Positions 15,708 through 25,592 are shown, numbered from the stretch's first letter. The stretch: DNA of 64,000 bases from Candidatus Aenigmatarchaeota archaeon (GCA_016180945.1 JACPAG010000001.1:83900-147899), one strand, 5' to 3'. The notes: generated by a model not told the origin, from the sequence alone. Numbers and translations: made by a program.

Positions 15708-17078
15708 ATGAAAATATTGCTTGTCAATGCCATCGACGAGAGAGACGTCATAGACGCGCCTCATCTCGGTTTGGGCTACATCGCTGCTTACGCCCGCGAA
15801 CACGGCGGCTATACGGACATAAAAATAGTTGAAAGCAGGATATTCCAGACGCTGGAAGACTACAAGCCAGATGTCGTGGGCATCACTTCCGTTTCGCAGA
15901 ATTTTGACATCGCAAAAGTCATCGCCAAACGTGCTAAGGAACTGGGAGCCGTAACAATCGTAGGCGGCGTTCATGTGACGCTGATGCCGCTTTCGTTGGG
16001 CAAAAGCATGGACATCGCCGTTATCAGCGAAGGCGAGGTGGCGTTTCTAACGATACTACAGACCATTGAAAGATACGGCCTCGACAAGGAGAAGCTCGCA
16101 GAGGTAAAAGGCATAGTCTACTGGGATAACGGGCAACTGAAATTCACGCAGAACGGCGAACTCGTTCCAGATGTCGATACGCTCCCTTATCCCGCGCGGG
16201 ACTTAATCGATTATGATTGGGTAATAGCAACCATGTTCACGTCCCGCGGCTGCCCGTTCAACTGCGTTTTCTGTTCGTCTACAAGAATCTGGGAAAAAGT
16301 CCGTTACCATTCTCCGGAATATGTTGTAGGCGAAATCCGTCACTTGGTCGAAAAGTATAATACAAGGCATATCACGTTCAATGACGACCTGTTTATAGCA
16401 AACCCCAAGAGGGCCATCCAAATTGCAGACCTTATTGAAAAAGAAGGGCTGAACGACAAAGTCACTTTTAACATGTCTTGCCGTGCAAATCTGGTCACCG
16501 ACGAGGTCGCAGCCGCATTGAAAAAAATGAACACGGAGCTCGTGTCCATGGGTCTCGAATCCGGGTCGCCGACAATTCTAAAATTCGCCAAAGGGCCAAA
16601 CATAACAGTCGAGGACAATATGCGCGCAATAAACATACTTAAAAAGCACGGCGTTATGACGCACGGCACATTCATCATAGGATTTCCTATGGATACAAGA
16701 GAGACCGTTTTAGAAACGCTTGACTTCATAAAGCAGAGCAAGCTCGACAGTTTCGAGGCCTATATTCTGGCTCCGATGCCAGGAACGCCAATATGGGATT
16801 ACGCTGTGCAGAAGGGTTTTGTAAGCGAAGACATGGAATGGTCGCGCATCGCTCATAGGAATGAGTATGATTTCATGGAGAAAATAGTGCTGACGGAAAA
16901 CCTGGCGAAAGAAGAGATGTTCGAGCTCTACAACAAATTTGTGGCCGAGCGTAAGAAAAGAAAGGCAATGCACATGCTGAGAAACGCCCTGAAGCACCCT
17001 TACAGAATACCCGTATATATCAGGAACAGAATCCTGCCGCGGGAGCATGAAATGATAAAGGTAAGGACGGTGCATTAG
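15708..17078 (+). CDS. B12-binding domain radical SAM protein
   Basis: The 456-residue protein starts at ATG 15708 behind GTGAT. Residues about 1-130 are a cobalamin-binding domain (TIVGGVHVTLMP). The radical SAM cluster is FTSRGCPFNCVFC near 172-184 (CX3CX2C). The SGSPTILKFAKGPNI and GTFIIGFPMDTRE segments are typical of the B12-dependent family (Elp3/MiaB-like fold). Such enzymes often perform methylations or ring rearrangements on unactivated carbon. It is one of three homologues within the polysaccharide island. No intein is present. Confidence 0.87.
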   Translation: MKILLVNAIDERDVIDAPHLGLGYIAAYAREHGGYTDIKIVESRIFQTLEDYKPDVVGITSVSQNFDIAKVIAKRAKELGAVTIVGGVHVTLMPLSLGKSMDIAVISEGEVAFLTILQTIERYGLDKEKLAEVKGIVYWDNGQLKFTQNGELVPDVDTLPYPARDLIDYDWVIATMFTSRGCPFNCVFCSSTRIWEKVRYHSPEYVVGEIRHLVEKYNTRHITFNDDLFIANPKRAIQIADLIEKEGLNDKVTFNMSCRANLVTDEVAAALKKMNTELVSMGLESGSPTILKFAKGPNITVEDNMRAINILKKHGVMTHGTFIIGFPMDTRETVLETLDFIKQSKLDSFEAYILAPMPGTPIWDYAVQKGFVSEDMEWSRIAHRNEYDFMEKIVLTENLAKEEMFELYNKFVAERKKRKAMHMLRNALKHPYRIPVYIRNRILPREHEMIKVRTVH

Positions 17079-17205
17079 AAAATACCGCATGTTCTATTGG
17101 TGTAGAAAGTAATGGAAACTAAAGAGGAAAGACTAATAATTACATCTGTAACAGTAAGATTTATTTTATGGTTTACTAGGAGATTTCCTATCTTTGAATA
17201 AAGTG

Positions 17206-17868
17206 CTACTCCTTCTCGCATTCAAAAACAAGGAAATACGCCAGCGACGGCAGCCGTTCGGCAAGCGGGCTTGTGAGATTCGTTATAAAAGGCAATGATA
17301 TCCTGTCCCCTCTTATTCTCTTAATCCTGAAGCCCGCACCGGCTAGAAGGGACTTTAGGTCTTTTTTCGTAAAGTACGTTTCGGGGTTGTCCACAGATTG
17401 CTCATTCCGCTTTGCCTTTCTGACAATTAAGTGCAGCGGCGAATTTTTATTGCGCTCAATGACGCACAATTTGCCGCCCTTTCTCAAAACCCGATGCAGT
17501 TCTGATAAGAATGCGCGTCTGTCGCTTGAATAGATAAGCGTGCCCATGCAAAGCACTGCATCAAACATACCGCTTTTGTAAGGCAGCGACTCTCCGTGCC
17601 CCGCGACAAAGTGCAGTCCCCCGAAATTCTTTCTGCCTTCCACAACCATCCTCTTGGATGCATCAGTGCTTATAACGAAATTTCCAATTTTTTTAAGAAA
17701 ATCAGAGTAAATGCCGAATGCGCAACCTATATCCATCACCAAGCCGGATTTTCCTATGCACCTCTTTATCAGGCTGGCTCTCCTTTTATCCATGCCTGCC
17801 CTCTTAAGCCCCCACGGGTCTTCTGATTTTTCCACGTACCGTTTTACTTTGTCGTTCGTACCAATCAC
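17206..17868 (-). CDS. class I SAM-dependent methyltransferase (type 11)
   Basis: The 220-residue protein has VMDIGCAFGIYSDFL (motif I, residues about 39-53), DAVLCMGTLIYSSD and LHRVLRKGGKLCVIER (post-motifs), all standard for Methyltransf_11. A KSEDPWGLKRAGMDKRR N-terminus is common in this branch. It is divergent from the 17910 gene with a 41-nt shared promoter region. Acceptor is unknown. The preceding 127-nt gap (17079-17205) shows nothing recognisable. Confidence 0.82.
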   Translation of the reverse strand: MIGTNDKVKRYVEKSEDPWGLKRAGMDKRRASLIKRCIGKSGLVMDIGCAFGIYSDFLKKIGNFVISTDASKRMVVEGRKNFGGLHFVAGHGESLPYKSGMFDAVLCMGTLIYSSDRRAFLSELHRVLRKGGKLCVIERNKNSPLHLIVRKAKRNEQSVDNPETYFTKKDLKSLLAGAGFRIKRIRGDRISLPFITNLTSPLAERLPSLAYFLVFECEKE

Positions 17869-17909
17869 TCTTTAAATTTAATATCAAGTAAATTCTAATC
17901 CGTGATGCT

Positions 17910-19715
17910 ATGGCTTTGGTTATCATCCGAAACGAGGAGGATTTGAACAGGATTCCGGTAATGGAAACCGACTCCGTAATAGTTCTGCAGCCGCAGCTTG
18001 CAGGGAAGATTAAAGCAAAATGCATCGTTCCCGATTTCCGCGCCGCCTCCAAAAAGGCGCTGGAATGGATGAAATCATGGCCTGACAAGAAAGTGAACGG
18101 CAGGAGCTTCAAAGAGCTATTCCAGTATAAAGGGCTCTCCGTATGGTGGCTGATGGAGAACTGGCTATATTATAGCCCCATTTACCCCATTCGCCATGCC
18201 CTTGAGACTATAGCTGCCATTGAGCCGATTATCAGAAGAACAAAAGATGAAGTAGTTTTCGTCGATGGCTCCCCGATAGCAGAGGCAATAAATCTTGTTG
18301 CAGGAAAAAGAGCAAGGCCGGTAGCAGGGAAAAAACCTAACCTGAATCTTAAAATTACGGCCATGAGAATATTTTTCGATCTCAGCTACCTCCTGAGAAA
18401 AACCGCATGGAAAGTGCTTTCAGGGATTTACAGGCCTGAAAGCGGCAGTGCCGGCATCGTGCTCTTTTCTGTTTACGACTGGGAGATACTTAGAAAAGGT
18501 GGAAAGATAGTCAGACAAGATACGTACATTGCTCCATTGGTCAAGTGTCTTGACAAGCAGAACATCAAGATAATAGGCATACCAGTTGGCAGATTTCTCG
18601 GGCTGCGCAATATTAAAGACAAGCTTCTGTCAGGGATGAAGTTTAATGTAATTGAAAACTACGGTTATGCCAGAGACGAATTCAAACAGGCATTGAAACT
18701 GAAAGACATGTGGAAACAGCTAAGCAGCAGCGGGAATTTCAGAAAGTCCTTCCGGTTCTGCGGGGTTAACATATGGAATATTGTTGAAAAACAGTTCGAT
18801 GCGTATTTCGCTGCGAGATGGAAAAGTCATCTGCGGGATTTTATGCTGCTGGAATCGCTGCTTAAAACGGAAAAGCCCGGGGCTGTCGTATATCCAGCAG
18901 AGATGAGCGAATTCGGCAGAGAGCTGTTTTATCTCTGCGAGTCCGCTGGTGCAAAGTGCCTCGCTATACAGCACGGCGTTTTTGGCAACTGGCTTAATGT
19001 TTATCACACTAAAAATGAACTGCGCGGCAAATACAGATGCCCGTTGCCGGCAAAAACGGCTGTATACGGCCCTGCGTTCAGAGACATGCTGGTTGATAAA
19101 TGCAATTACCCGGATGACAGCGTTGTTATAACGGGGTCGCAGAGATTTGACAGGATTACCGATAGAGGTCAGAATATCAGGAAAACCCTCGGAATCGCGT
19201 CCAACAAGAAAATCATAGCCCTGATTACATCGCCTGTTTCAAGAGGCGAAAACGCGATGTTGACGAAAGCCGTATTCGGCGCAGTCAAAAAATTCGGCAA
19301 CGTCCAGCTCGTGGTAAAGATACACCCCAATGAAAGCAGTTCAGTTTACAAAAAAGCAGAAGGGTATGCAAAGAGCGGCGCAATTATTGTGAGGGATATA
19401 GACCTGTACGACGTTATCCGCTCCTGCGACGCGGCAATAACATATCTGTCAACAGCCGGAATGGAAGCGATACTTCTTGGGAAGCCGCTGATAGTTGTAA
19501 ACTTAACCGGAAGAGATGACGTCGTGCCTTACGTGAAGGAGAAAGCAGCCATAGGCGTTTACAGGGCAGAGGACCTTGAGCCAGCTATCCGGCGTGCGCT
19601 GGCGGACGGCACGAAAGGCCTCAATACAAAGAGCTTCATGAAGAAATATGCCTACAAAAATGACGGCAAGGCATCTGAAAGGATATGCAAACTAATCAGG
19701 GGGCTTATGAATTAA
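17910..19715 (+). CDS. GT-B-like surface polysaccharide transferase (CDP-glycerol transferase-like fold)
   Basis: The 601-residue protein has an N-terminal alpha/beta part of unknown function (to about 150) and a C-terminal GT-B part with AIQHGVFGNW near 353, VVITGSQRFDRI near 410, and KIHPNESSSVY plus CDAAITYLSTAGMEAIL near 475-530. The HP and TxxSTxxMEA elements are seen in CDP-glycerol glycerophosphotransferase and capsule-transferase relatives. It probably transfers a glycosyl or polyol-phosphate unit. The start ATG 17910 has no upstream Shine-Dalgarno and may be leaderless. Donor is not readable. Confidence 0.65.
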   Translation: MALVIIRNEEDLNRIPVMETDSVIVLQPQLAGKIKAKCIVPDFRAASKKALEWMKSWPDKKVNGRSFKELFQYKGLSVWWLMENWLYYSPIYPIRHALETIAAIEPIIRRTKDEVVFVDGSPIAEAINLVAGKRARPVAGKKPNLNLKITAMRIFFDLSYLLRKTAWKVLSGIYRPESGSAGIVLFSVYDWEILRKGGKIVRQDTYIAPLVKCLDKQNIKIIGIPVGRFLGLRNIKDKLLSGMKFNVIENYGYARDEFKQALKLKDMWKQLSSSGNFRKSFRFCGVNIWNIVEKQFDAYFAARWKSHLRDFMLLESLLKTEKPGAVVYPAEMSEFGRELFYLCESAGAKCLAIQHGVFGNWLNVYHTKNELRGKYRCPLPAKTAVYGPAFRDMLVDKCNYPDDSVVITGSQRFDRITDRGQNIRKTLGIASNKKIIALITSPVSRGENAMLTKAVFGAVKKFGNVQLVVKIHPNESSSVYKKAEGYAKSGAIIVRDIDLYDVIRSCDAAITYLSTAGMEAILLGKPLIVVNLTGRDDVVPYVKEKAAIGVYRAEDLEPAIRRALADGTKGLNTKSFMKKYAYKNDGKASERICKLIRGLMN

Positions 19716-19782
19716 TACATTTTTATTTAATTGGTTTACTATATAAACTTTCACTTAAGAAGTAATTTGAATTGGTGGAAAT

Positions 19783-21042
19783 ATGCAGGAACAGATAAAC
19801 AGGCTTGTCAAAGAGTGGTTCGACAAACAGAGTTACGAATTCGTTCCTGGAAAGACCAAAATTCCTCTTTCTGCCCCGCAGTACGGGGCTCCGGAGGTTT
19901 GCGAGGCCCTGGATTCGCTGCTCAACATCAAGGTAACGATGGGCGAGAAGGTGAGGAGATTCGAGAAGATGTACGCCGAATACATTGGTGTTGAACACGC
20001 CGTGATGGTAAACTCCGGCTCATCGGCGAACCTGCTGGCTTTATCTGTGCTTACAAACCCCATGCTCGACGGCCGCATAAAACAGGGCGGAGAAATCATC
20101 ACGCCCGCAGTTACGTGGCCCACTACTATTTATCCGATAGCTAATGTCGGCTGCGTCCCTGTTCTTGTTGATATAGACCTCGAGACGCTGGACATGAGCG
20201 CCGGGGAAACGGAGAAAGCGCTGAGTGACAAAACACGCGCATTAATGCCTGTTCATCTGCTTGGAAATCCGTGCGACATGAAAGAACTCGGTCGCATAGC
20301 AGACGGGAATAATTTGTTTCTCATAGAGGATTCATGCGAGGCGCACGGCTCTGAATACTGGGGAAAGAAGACCGGCAGCTTCGGTGATTTTTCAACTTTC
20401 AGCTTCTATTTCGCGCACCACATCTCCACGATAGAAGGCGGCATGATTCTCACCAGCAACGAAAGGCTGGCAGAGCTCGCCCGCGCGATGCGAACCTTCG
20501 GCTGGATAAGGGACCTCAGGAACAGGAATGAAATAGCAGGCAGGTATGATATTGATGAGCGGTTCTTATTTGTAACAACAGGCTACAATTTTCGTCCTAC
20601 AGAAATCCAGGGCGCCTTTGGCATCCATCAGCTCGGCAGGCTCGAAGAGTTTATTTCGATAAGAAGGAAGAACGCAGATTACTGGAGCAAGCAGCTGCAG
20701 GACTACGGCGATATTTTCATAGTCCACAAGGAAAAGCCGAATACAAGGCATGTATGGTATGGCTATCCCGTTACCATAAGGCCGAATGATAAATTCACAA
20801 GGCGCGATCTGATACAGTTCCTGGAATCGCGAAACATAGAAACAAGGCCCGTGATGGCCGGCAACATGGCTGAGCAGCCAAGCATGGAACACGTCGTTCA
20901 CAGGAAGGACAGCCTGCCAAACGCCGAATTCGTGATGAGGAATTCGCTGTTTCTGGGCAATCACCACATGATACGCGAAGAAGAAAGGGAATACATGATT
21001 CGGTGTATTGAAGAGTTCCTTAGATTTAAGAAAGCTGTTTAA
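19783..21042 (+). CDS. PLP-dependent sugar 3-dehydratase (ColD-like, DegT fold)
   Basis: The 419-residue protein has the DegT/DnrJ/EryC1 aminotransferase fold (VNSGSSANLLALSVL; LLGNPCDMKEL). Where aminotransferases have the PLP lysine, it has SFYFAHHISTIEGG: histidine replaces lysine, the signature of 3-dehydratases such as ColD and RfbH. It lacks the CxCxC iron-sulfur cysteines of RfbH, and the ETRPVMAGNM and NSLFLGNHH segments resemble ColD. ColD removes the 3-hydroxyl of GDP-4-keto-6-deoxymannose. The product of gmd at 22723 is exactly that substrate. I infer GDP-colitose synthesis; an RfbH-like CDP-sugar route is less likely. Confidence 0.75.
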   Translation: MQEQINRLVKEWFDKQSYEFVPGKTKIPLSAPQYGAPEVCEALDSLLNIKVTMGEKVRRFEKMYAEYIGVEHAVMVNSGSSANLLALSVLTNPMLDGRIKQGGEIITPAVTWPTTIYPIANVGCVPVLVDIDLETLDMSAGETEKALSDKTRALMPVHLLGNPCDMKELGRIADGNNLFLIEDSCEAHGSEYWGKKTGSFGDFSTFSFYFAHHISTIEGGMILTSNERLAELARAMRTFGWIRDLRNRNEIAGRYDIDERFLFVTTGYNFRPTEIQGAFGIHQLGRLEEFISIRRKNADYWSKQLQDYGDIFIVHKEKPNTRHVWYGYPVTIRPNDKFTRRDLIQFLESRNIETRPVMAGNMAEQPSMEHVVHRKDSLPNAEFVMRNSLFLGNHHMIREEEREYMIRCIEEFLRFKKAV

Positions 21043-21051
21043 ATATCAGAA

Positions 21052-21735
21052 TTATCTATTTTTCAATTCACGCCAAAAAAGTTTTAAAAAATAAATGCCT
21101 GTAGGAACTGCATGTGCGGTGCTCTTGCCACCTATTCTATCACCTTCATACGTTGGTATTTCTTTTATTTTTAGTTTTTTCTTTAGCGCTCTTATTGACA
21201 TTTGAAACTCTATACCAAACCCTTCTGCATCTGGGTTTATCTCAAAAAAAGCCTTCTTTTTAAGCGCCCTAAAGCCATTTAGAGAGTCTGTCAGGTTTCC
21301 ATGAAAAAAAAGATTTACCAAATGCGTAAAAAATTTATTCCCGAAGCTTCTGTAAGGTATTAAGCTATTTGAATCATCGCTTCTGGAACCTTTCATGAAA
21401 CGCGATGCTATAACCATGTCGTAGCCCTTTTCAAGCCAATAAAGCAGGATTGGAATATCTTTTTGGGATTCGTTTCCATCAGGACTAAAAAACACGACAT
21501 TTTCATATTTAGCTACTTTACACGCAATTCTGAAAGCTTCTCCTCTCCCCATTTTTCTCTGTATCACTACAGGTACATTTTTTGAGCGCAGAAATTCTAT
21601 GGTACCGTCTGTGCTTTTAGCATCGACAGCAAAGACGTCTTTCACAGTATTGATGGGTATTTTATCAAGAATTGTTTTCAGACCTTTTATTTCATTTTTT
21701 GTAAGAATAACAAGACTTGCATTATATTTTTTCAT
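21052..21735 (-). CDS. glycosyltransferase family 2, dolichyl-phosphate-sugar synthase type
   Basis: The 227-residue protein has LVILTKNEIKGLKTIL at the start, VDAKSTDGTIEFL (metal/UDP region) near 36-48, VFFSPDGNESQKD near 77 and a typical DPM1-like IASRFMKGSRS segment near 112. It would load a sugar onto a polyprenyl phosphate at the membrane. It lacks a C-terminal membrane anchor. Its start overlaps the stop of the SDR gene by 4 nt, and both, with gmd, are visibly AT-richer than neighbours, suggesting joint acquisition. Confidence 0.8.
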   Translation of the reverse strand: MKKYNASLVILTKNEIKGLKTILDKIPINTVKDVFAVDAKSTDGTIEFLRSKNVPVVIQRKMGRGEAFRIACKVAKYENVVFFSPDGNESQKDIPILLYWLEKGYDMVIASRFMKGSRSDDSNSLIPYRSFGNKFFTHLVNLFFHGNLTDSLNGFRALKKKAFFEINPDAEGFGIEFQMSIRALKKKLKIKEIPTYEGDRIGGKSTAHAVPTGIYFLKLFWRELKNR

Positions 21736-22703
21736 TTATCCCAACTTTTTTGTTGTTTATACCAATCTATGGTGTTTTTAAGTCCCTCTTTAAGAGGTGT
21801 TCTAGCTTCGAATCCTAGAACTTTTTTTGCTTTTGTTGTATCGCATTTTCTGCGTGGCTGGCCTTCTGGTTTAGATCTATCAAAAATTACCTTAGAATCA
21901 CATTTACAAATATTTAGAATCAAGTTTACAAGGTCTCTTATTGTAGTCTCATCGTCAGAACCTATGTTCACAGGGTCGGCAACAGCATACTTTTCGCATG
22001 TTAGTAAAATACCTTCTACGAAATCTTCCACATATAAAAATGATCTTGTCTGGTTGCCAGAACCCCACACATCCAAAGGATTTTCTCCATCCAAAACTCT
22101 TTTTATTAATGATGGTATTACATGCGAAGATTTTGGATCAAAATTATCTCTTGGACCGTATGCGTTGTAAGGTCTTGCGATTGCAATTTTCATTCCGTAT
22201 TCAGTTTTATAAGTCATAGAAAGAAACTCTTCCATCCTCTTGGCCCATCCATAACCCTCGTTAGTTGGCTCTGGTACGCTTAAAAACCCTTCCTCTTCCG
22301 GCGTCGGTATCGTACAGTGTCTGGGATAGACGCATGCTGAACTAACTGTTAAAAACCTTTCAACATCCAATTTTCTTGAGGATTCAAGCATATTCATAAA
22401 AATTTGTATATTGTTCACAAATATAGATCCGGGATGTTTAATATTGTATTCTATTCCGCCAACTTTTGCAGCGAGATTTAGAATAATTTCATTTCCTTTT
22501 ACAGCTTTCAAGCAATTTTCTATATCTGTAAGATCTCCGTATCTTATATCCAGTTTGTCTTTGACATGTTTAATAAAATCCATATTACTTCTAACGGTTA
22601 CAGAAACGTTTGCTCCAAGATTTAATAGTCTCTCAACTACGTGGCTACCAATAAATCCTGCCCCACCCGTCACAAGGACATTCTTGTCTTCCCAAAAATC
22701 CAT
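21732..22703 (-). CDS. GDP-L-fucose synthase-like (or ColC-like) SDR
   Basis: I start at ATG 22703 (323 residues, MDFWEDKNVLVTGGAGFIG); an upstream frame to 22766 overlaps gmd and adds nonhomologous residues. LAAKVGGIEYN near 85, SSACVYP near 118 and DRSKPEGQPRRKCD near 285 are signatures of GDP-4-keto-6-deoxymannose 3,5-epimerase/4-reductase. Directly downstream of gmd, it should convert that enzyme's product to GDP-L-fucose. Since ColC of colitose pathways is a homologue and a ColD-like gene is close, GDP-colitose is an alternative. Codon use is AT-rich. Confidence 0.8.
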   Translation of the reverse strand: MDFWEDKNVLVTGGAGFIGSHVVERLLNLGANVSVTVRSNMDFIKHVKDKLDIRYGDLTDIENCLKAVKGNEIILNLAAKVGGIEYNIKHPGSIFVNNIQIFMNMLESSRKLDVERFLTVSSACVYPRHCTIPTPEEEGFLSVPEPTNEGYGWAKRMEEFLSMTYKTEYGMKIAIARPYNAYGPRDNFDPKSSHVIPSLIKRVLDGENPLDVWGSGNQTRSFLYVEDFVEGILLTCEKYAVADPVNIGSDDETTIRDLVNLILNICKCDSKVIFDRSKPEGQPRRKCDTTKAKKVLGFEARTPLKEGLKNTIDWYKQQKSWDK

Positions 22704-22722
22704 ACTAATCCTGATATGTAAA

Positions 22723-23736
22723 TTATTCATTCCTATCATGTTTAAATTCCACTTCTCTGCGTACATCTTCTATGTCCGCATCAACCATTATTCTCACAAG
22801 CTGTTTAAAAGTCACAGTAGGCTTCCATCCTAATTTTTCTCTTGCTTTACTTGCATCCCCCACCAGAAGATCGATATCCGTAGGTCTAAAGTACCGAGAG
22901 TCTATTTTAACATAGTCCTCCCAATTAAGCCCTGCGTATCTAAATGCTTCTTCCAAAAATTCGCGCACACTATGCGCCTCACCTGTAGCAATTACGAAAT
23001 CGTCAGGTTCATCCTGTTGTAGTATAAGCCACATAGCTTTTACGTAATCAGGTGCATATCCCCAGTCACGTTTAGCGTCCAGATTGCCCAAATAAAGTTT
23101 TTCCTGTCTATCGACTTTTATGTTAGCTATTGCTCTTGTTATCTTTCGTGTAACAAATGTCATCCCACGTCGAGGAGATTCGTGATTGAAAAGTATTCCA
23201 CTGCACGCGAAGATCTTATGGGCTTCACGATAATTTACAGTAATATTATGTGAAAAAGTTTTTGCACAACCATAAGGGCTTCTTGGTCTAAAAGGCGTTT
23301 TCTCATTCTGCGGTACTATGTCGACATTGCCGAACATTTCGCTTGATGACGCCTGATAAAATTTTGTTTCAAGACTCGCTTCTCTTATAGCTTCAAGTAA
23401 TCTAAGGGTCCCCATTACTATTGTTTCAGTGGTATACTCCGGCATGTCGAAGCTCACACGTACATGACTTTGAGCTCCTAGGTTGTATATTTCGTCTGGT
23501 TTTATAGTTCTTATTATTTTGTTCAAGACACTTGCATCGCAAAGGTCTCCATAAACTAGATTGAACTTTCTATTGGGGGTGTAGGGGTCTTGGAAGATAT
23601 GGTCTATTCTACCTGTATTAAAGCTGCTTCCTCTGCGGATTATACCATATACTATATAACCCTTTTGTAAAAGAAGTTCGGCTAAGTATGAACCGTCTTG
23701 GCCCGTAACACCTGTTATCAATGCTACTTTACTCAT
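22723..23736 (-). CDS. gmd: GDP-mannose 4,6-dehydratase
   Basis: The 337-residue protein has [19 protein letters not shown] at the N-terminus, [16 protein letters not shown] near 33-48, [10 protein letters not shown] near 125 (catalytic Ser/Glu) and SPYGCAK with the catalytic Tyr-Lys. All are canonical for Gmd. It converts GDP-mannose to GDP-4-keto-6-deoxymannose. Length matches the family. It heads a three-gene AT-rich operon with the fucose-synthase-like SDR and GT2, divergent from the GT39 gene. Confidence 0.93.
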   Translation of the reverse strand: MSKVALITGVTGQDGSYLAELLLQKGYIVYGIIRRGSSFNTGRIDHIFQDPYTPNRKFNLVYGDLCDASVLNKIIRTIKPDEIYNLGAQSHVRVSFDMPEYTTETIVMGTLRLLEAIREASLETKFYQASSSEMFGNVDIVPQNEKTPFRPRSPYGCAKTFSHNITVNYREAHKIFACSGILFNHESPRRGMTFVTRKITRAIANIKVDRQEKLYLGNLDAKRDWGYAPDYVKAMWLILQQDEPDDFVIATGEAHSVREFLEEAFRYAGLNWEDYVKIDSRYFRPTDIDLLVGDASKAREKLGWKPTVTFKQLVRIMVDADIEDVRREVEFKHDRNE

Positions 23737-23763
23737 ATGACCAATAATCCTCTACGATAAATC

Positions 23764-23773
23764 TATTTAAAAA
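23764..23773 (+). promoter_or_regulatory. TATA box for the 23795 gene
   Basis: TATTTAAAAA is centred about 27 nt before the GTG start at 23795, consistent with a leaderless transcript. Confidence 0.55.
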
Positions 23774-23794
23774 TTAAGACTAATCTATTGCCCT

Positions 23795-25435
23795 GTGGAC
23801 AGCTATTTTGAGTATGTTTTAAACGCCAGGTACTTAGTAGTAACTATTTTGATAGCGATTATTTCTTCAATTTTAATTTATAATAATTTGATATCAACCC
23901 TTAACCCGTTCGGATGGGACGAAGCCTACAGGGCAAACCCGTCTCTAGCAATAGAGCGTGATATCCTTCGCGGCGACATCGGTGCGTTCATCGAAGACTC
24001 GAACAGGCAGATGTTCTATCCTCCTGGCAGCTCGTGGATTATTGGCTTACTCTTCATAATTTTTGGCGAATCGGCTATTGCGGCACGGTTGATGGGACTT
24101 GTTTTCTATGGAGCATCGGTTGTTCTAATCTATATGCTGACAAAAACCGTGACGAAAAAGGACACGCCGCTGAATCTAGTACCCTCGGTGCTCCTTGCAA
24201 CTTCTCCTTTTATCCTTCTTTTTGCAGCTCTGTCTATGCTCGAAACTGCCGGAATGTTTTTCACTATACTGATATTCTATTTGTATAGCAAAGCACTCGA
24301 GACAGGCAATGCGAGACTCTATTTCCTAACAGGGCTCGCAGGTGCTACGGCATTCATGGTAAAGTATAATTATGGCATCACACCTATGGCCGCCCTCCTG
24401 TTGGCAGAAGGCTTTGCAAAGATGAAAGTCAGCGAGCTGAACCCTAAAAATTTTGCAAAGAATGTCTTCACAAAAAACAACCTTATAATGTTCCTGACGA
24501 TGGCTGTCATATGCGCCATATGGCTTTCATCTATTGTAAAATTGCTCGAATTCGGCAATGCCATCCTGAATCGCGGCTATGACACGAGACAGCAGGTCAC
24601 ATTTTACATGACCTCGCTCGGCTTCTATACGTTCTCGCCCCTGCTCTACGTTATCATCATTATGGGAACACTGTACGCTTACAGGCATATCCGCGACGAA
24701 AAAATAAAGCACATGCTTATTTTCTGTTCCATGATGCTTGTTCTTCTCACGCTGCATAACAATAAGATTGTAAGGCTTCTGATAACAGTTGCGCCGATAA
24801 TGTTCGTTCTTGTAATTTATTCCATTTCAAAAAATTTCAGCAGAATGAATAAAGCCTTGGGAAAAAATTATAAGCCAATTCTGTTTGCGTTTGTTGTAAT
24901 AACAGCAATTTCCATGCCTACCATAGCAAACACTATACAATTTATAAATTCACGGGACGCTCCAATAGGCTGGGCCGTGATGGAGAAGGACGAGTCTATA
25001 AACGGGGCGCTTGATTTCATTTACTCGGAAACTAGGGATTTCAACACGGACGAAGGCTGCGTTTTTGGCGGCTTTAACGAGCTCGGCTTTCATCTGATTT
25101 ATTGGCATCATAACGTCCAATCGGACAAAAAGCCCAGACCATTCCCGGATTTCTGTCGTCCGAAATTTCTGGGAACAAGCTTTAGTTACGGCGTCTCCGC
25201 CGAATACGTGCCTGCTTACGCCGCATATCTGGATAATCTTCTCGAAAATTCCCGGATTAAATATGTTGTTGCAATCGAGCTGAATACTACATCAAAATAT
25301 TACACTGCCCCCAACGCAAATTACGGCCAATGGGAGATAAATTATGTGAGGCTGATGGAAAACAGGACGGATTTTGATTTATCCGCCCGCAAGGCCTTCA
25401 ACGCCGCGGCAGTCAGAATTTACCGGCGCAGATGA
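23795..25435 (+). CDS. GT39/ArnT-like membrane glycosyltransferase
   Basis: The 546-residue protein has about 10 membrane segments in its first 380 residues and a soluble C-terminal region. NPFGWDEAYRANPSLAIERD near 37-56 fits the acidic first-loop motif of GT39 (PMT/ArnT) enzymes, and MFYPPGSSWIIGL follows. These GT-C enzymes use polyprenyl-phosphate-linked sugars at the outer membrane face. GTG 23795 is chosen with the TATA box about 27 nt upstream. It may use the lipid-linked sugar made by the GT2 at 21052. Confidence 0.82.
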   Translation: MDSYFEYVLNARYLVVTILIAIISSILIYNNLISTLNPFGWDEAYRANPSLAIERDILRGDIGAFIEDSNRQMFYPPGSSWIIGLLFIIFGESAIAARLMGLVFYGASVVLIYMLTKTVTKKDTPLNLVPSVLLATSPFILLFAALSMLETAGMFFTILIFYLYSKALETGNARLYFLTGLAGATAFMVKYNYGITPMAALLLAEGFAKMKVSELNPKNFAKNVFTKNNLIMFLTMAVICAIWLSSIVKLLEFGNAILNRGYDTRQQVTFYMTSLGFYTFSPLLYVIIIMGTLYAYRHIRDEKIKHMLIFCSMMLVLLTLHNNKIVRLLITVAPIMFVLVIYSISKNFSRMNKALGKNYKPILFAFVVITAISMPTIANTIQFINSRDAPIGWAVMEKDESINGALDFIYSETRDFNTDEGCVFGGFNELGFHLIYWHHNVQSDKKPRPFPDFCRPKFLGTSFSYGVSAEYVPAYAAYLDNLLENSRIKYVVAIELNTTSKYYTAPNANYGQWEINYVRLMENRTDFDLSARKAFNAAAVRIYRRR

Positions 25436-25455
25436 CCACGATATTTACGCAGTTA

Positions 25456-25592
25456 CATTCGGATAGAACGCCCAGACCTTAGAAGTCTGGGATGATATAG
25501 CGTTCTATCCGATGCAAGGAGAAGCGGAGCTTCTCCTGCAAGGCAGAACATTTAGGTTCTGCCTATGTCACGCCAGCCTCTTTAGAGGCTGG
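25456..25592. repeat. array of consecutive hairpins between convergent genes
   Basis: Four stems follow each other: CATTCGGATAGAACGC (25456-25471) with its complement at 25500-25514, enclosing CCCAGAC...GTCTGGG; AGGAGAAGC-GGA-GCTTCTCCT (25517-25537); AGGCAGAAC-ATTTAG-GTTCTGCCT (25541-25564); and CCAGCCTC-TTTA-GAGGCTGG (25573-25592). The last lies inside the 3' end of the minus-strand radical SAM gene. The array may terminate both converging transcripts, or represent one or more structured repeats akin to E1/E2. Confidence 0.6.

Noticed and set aside
17079..17205. 29-codon ORF beginning at 17113
   Set aside because: No Shine-Dalgarno, low complexity, no homology; probably chance.
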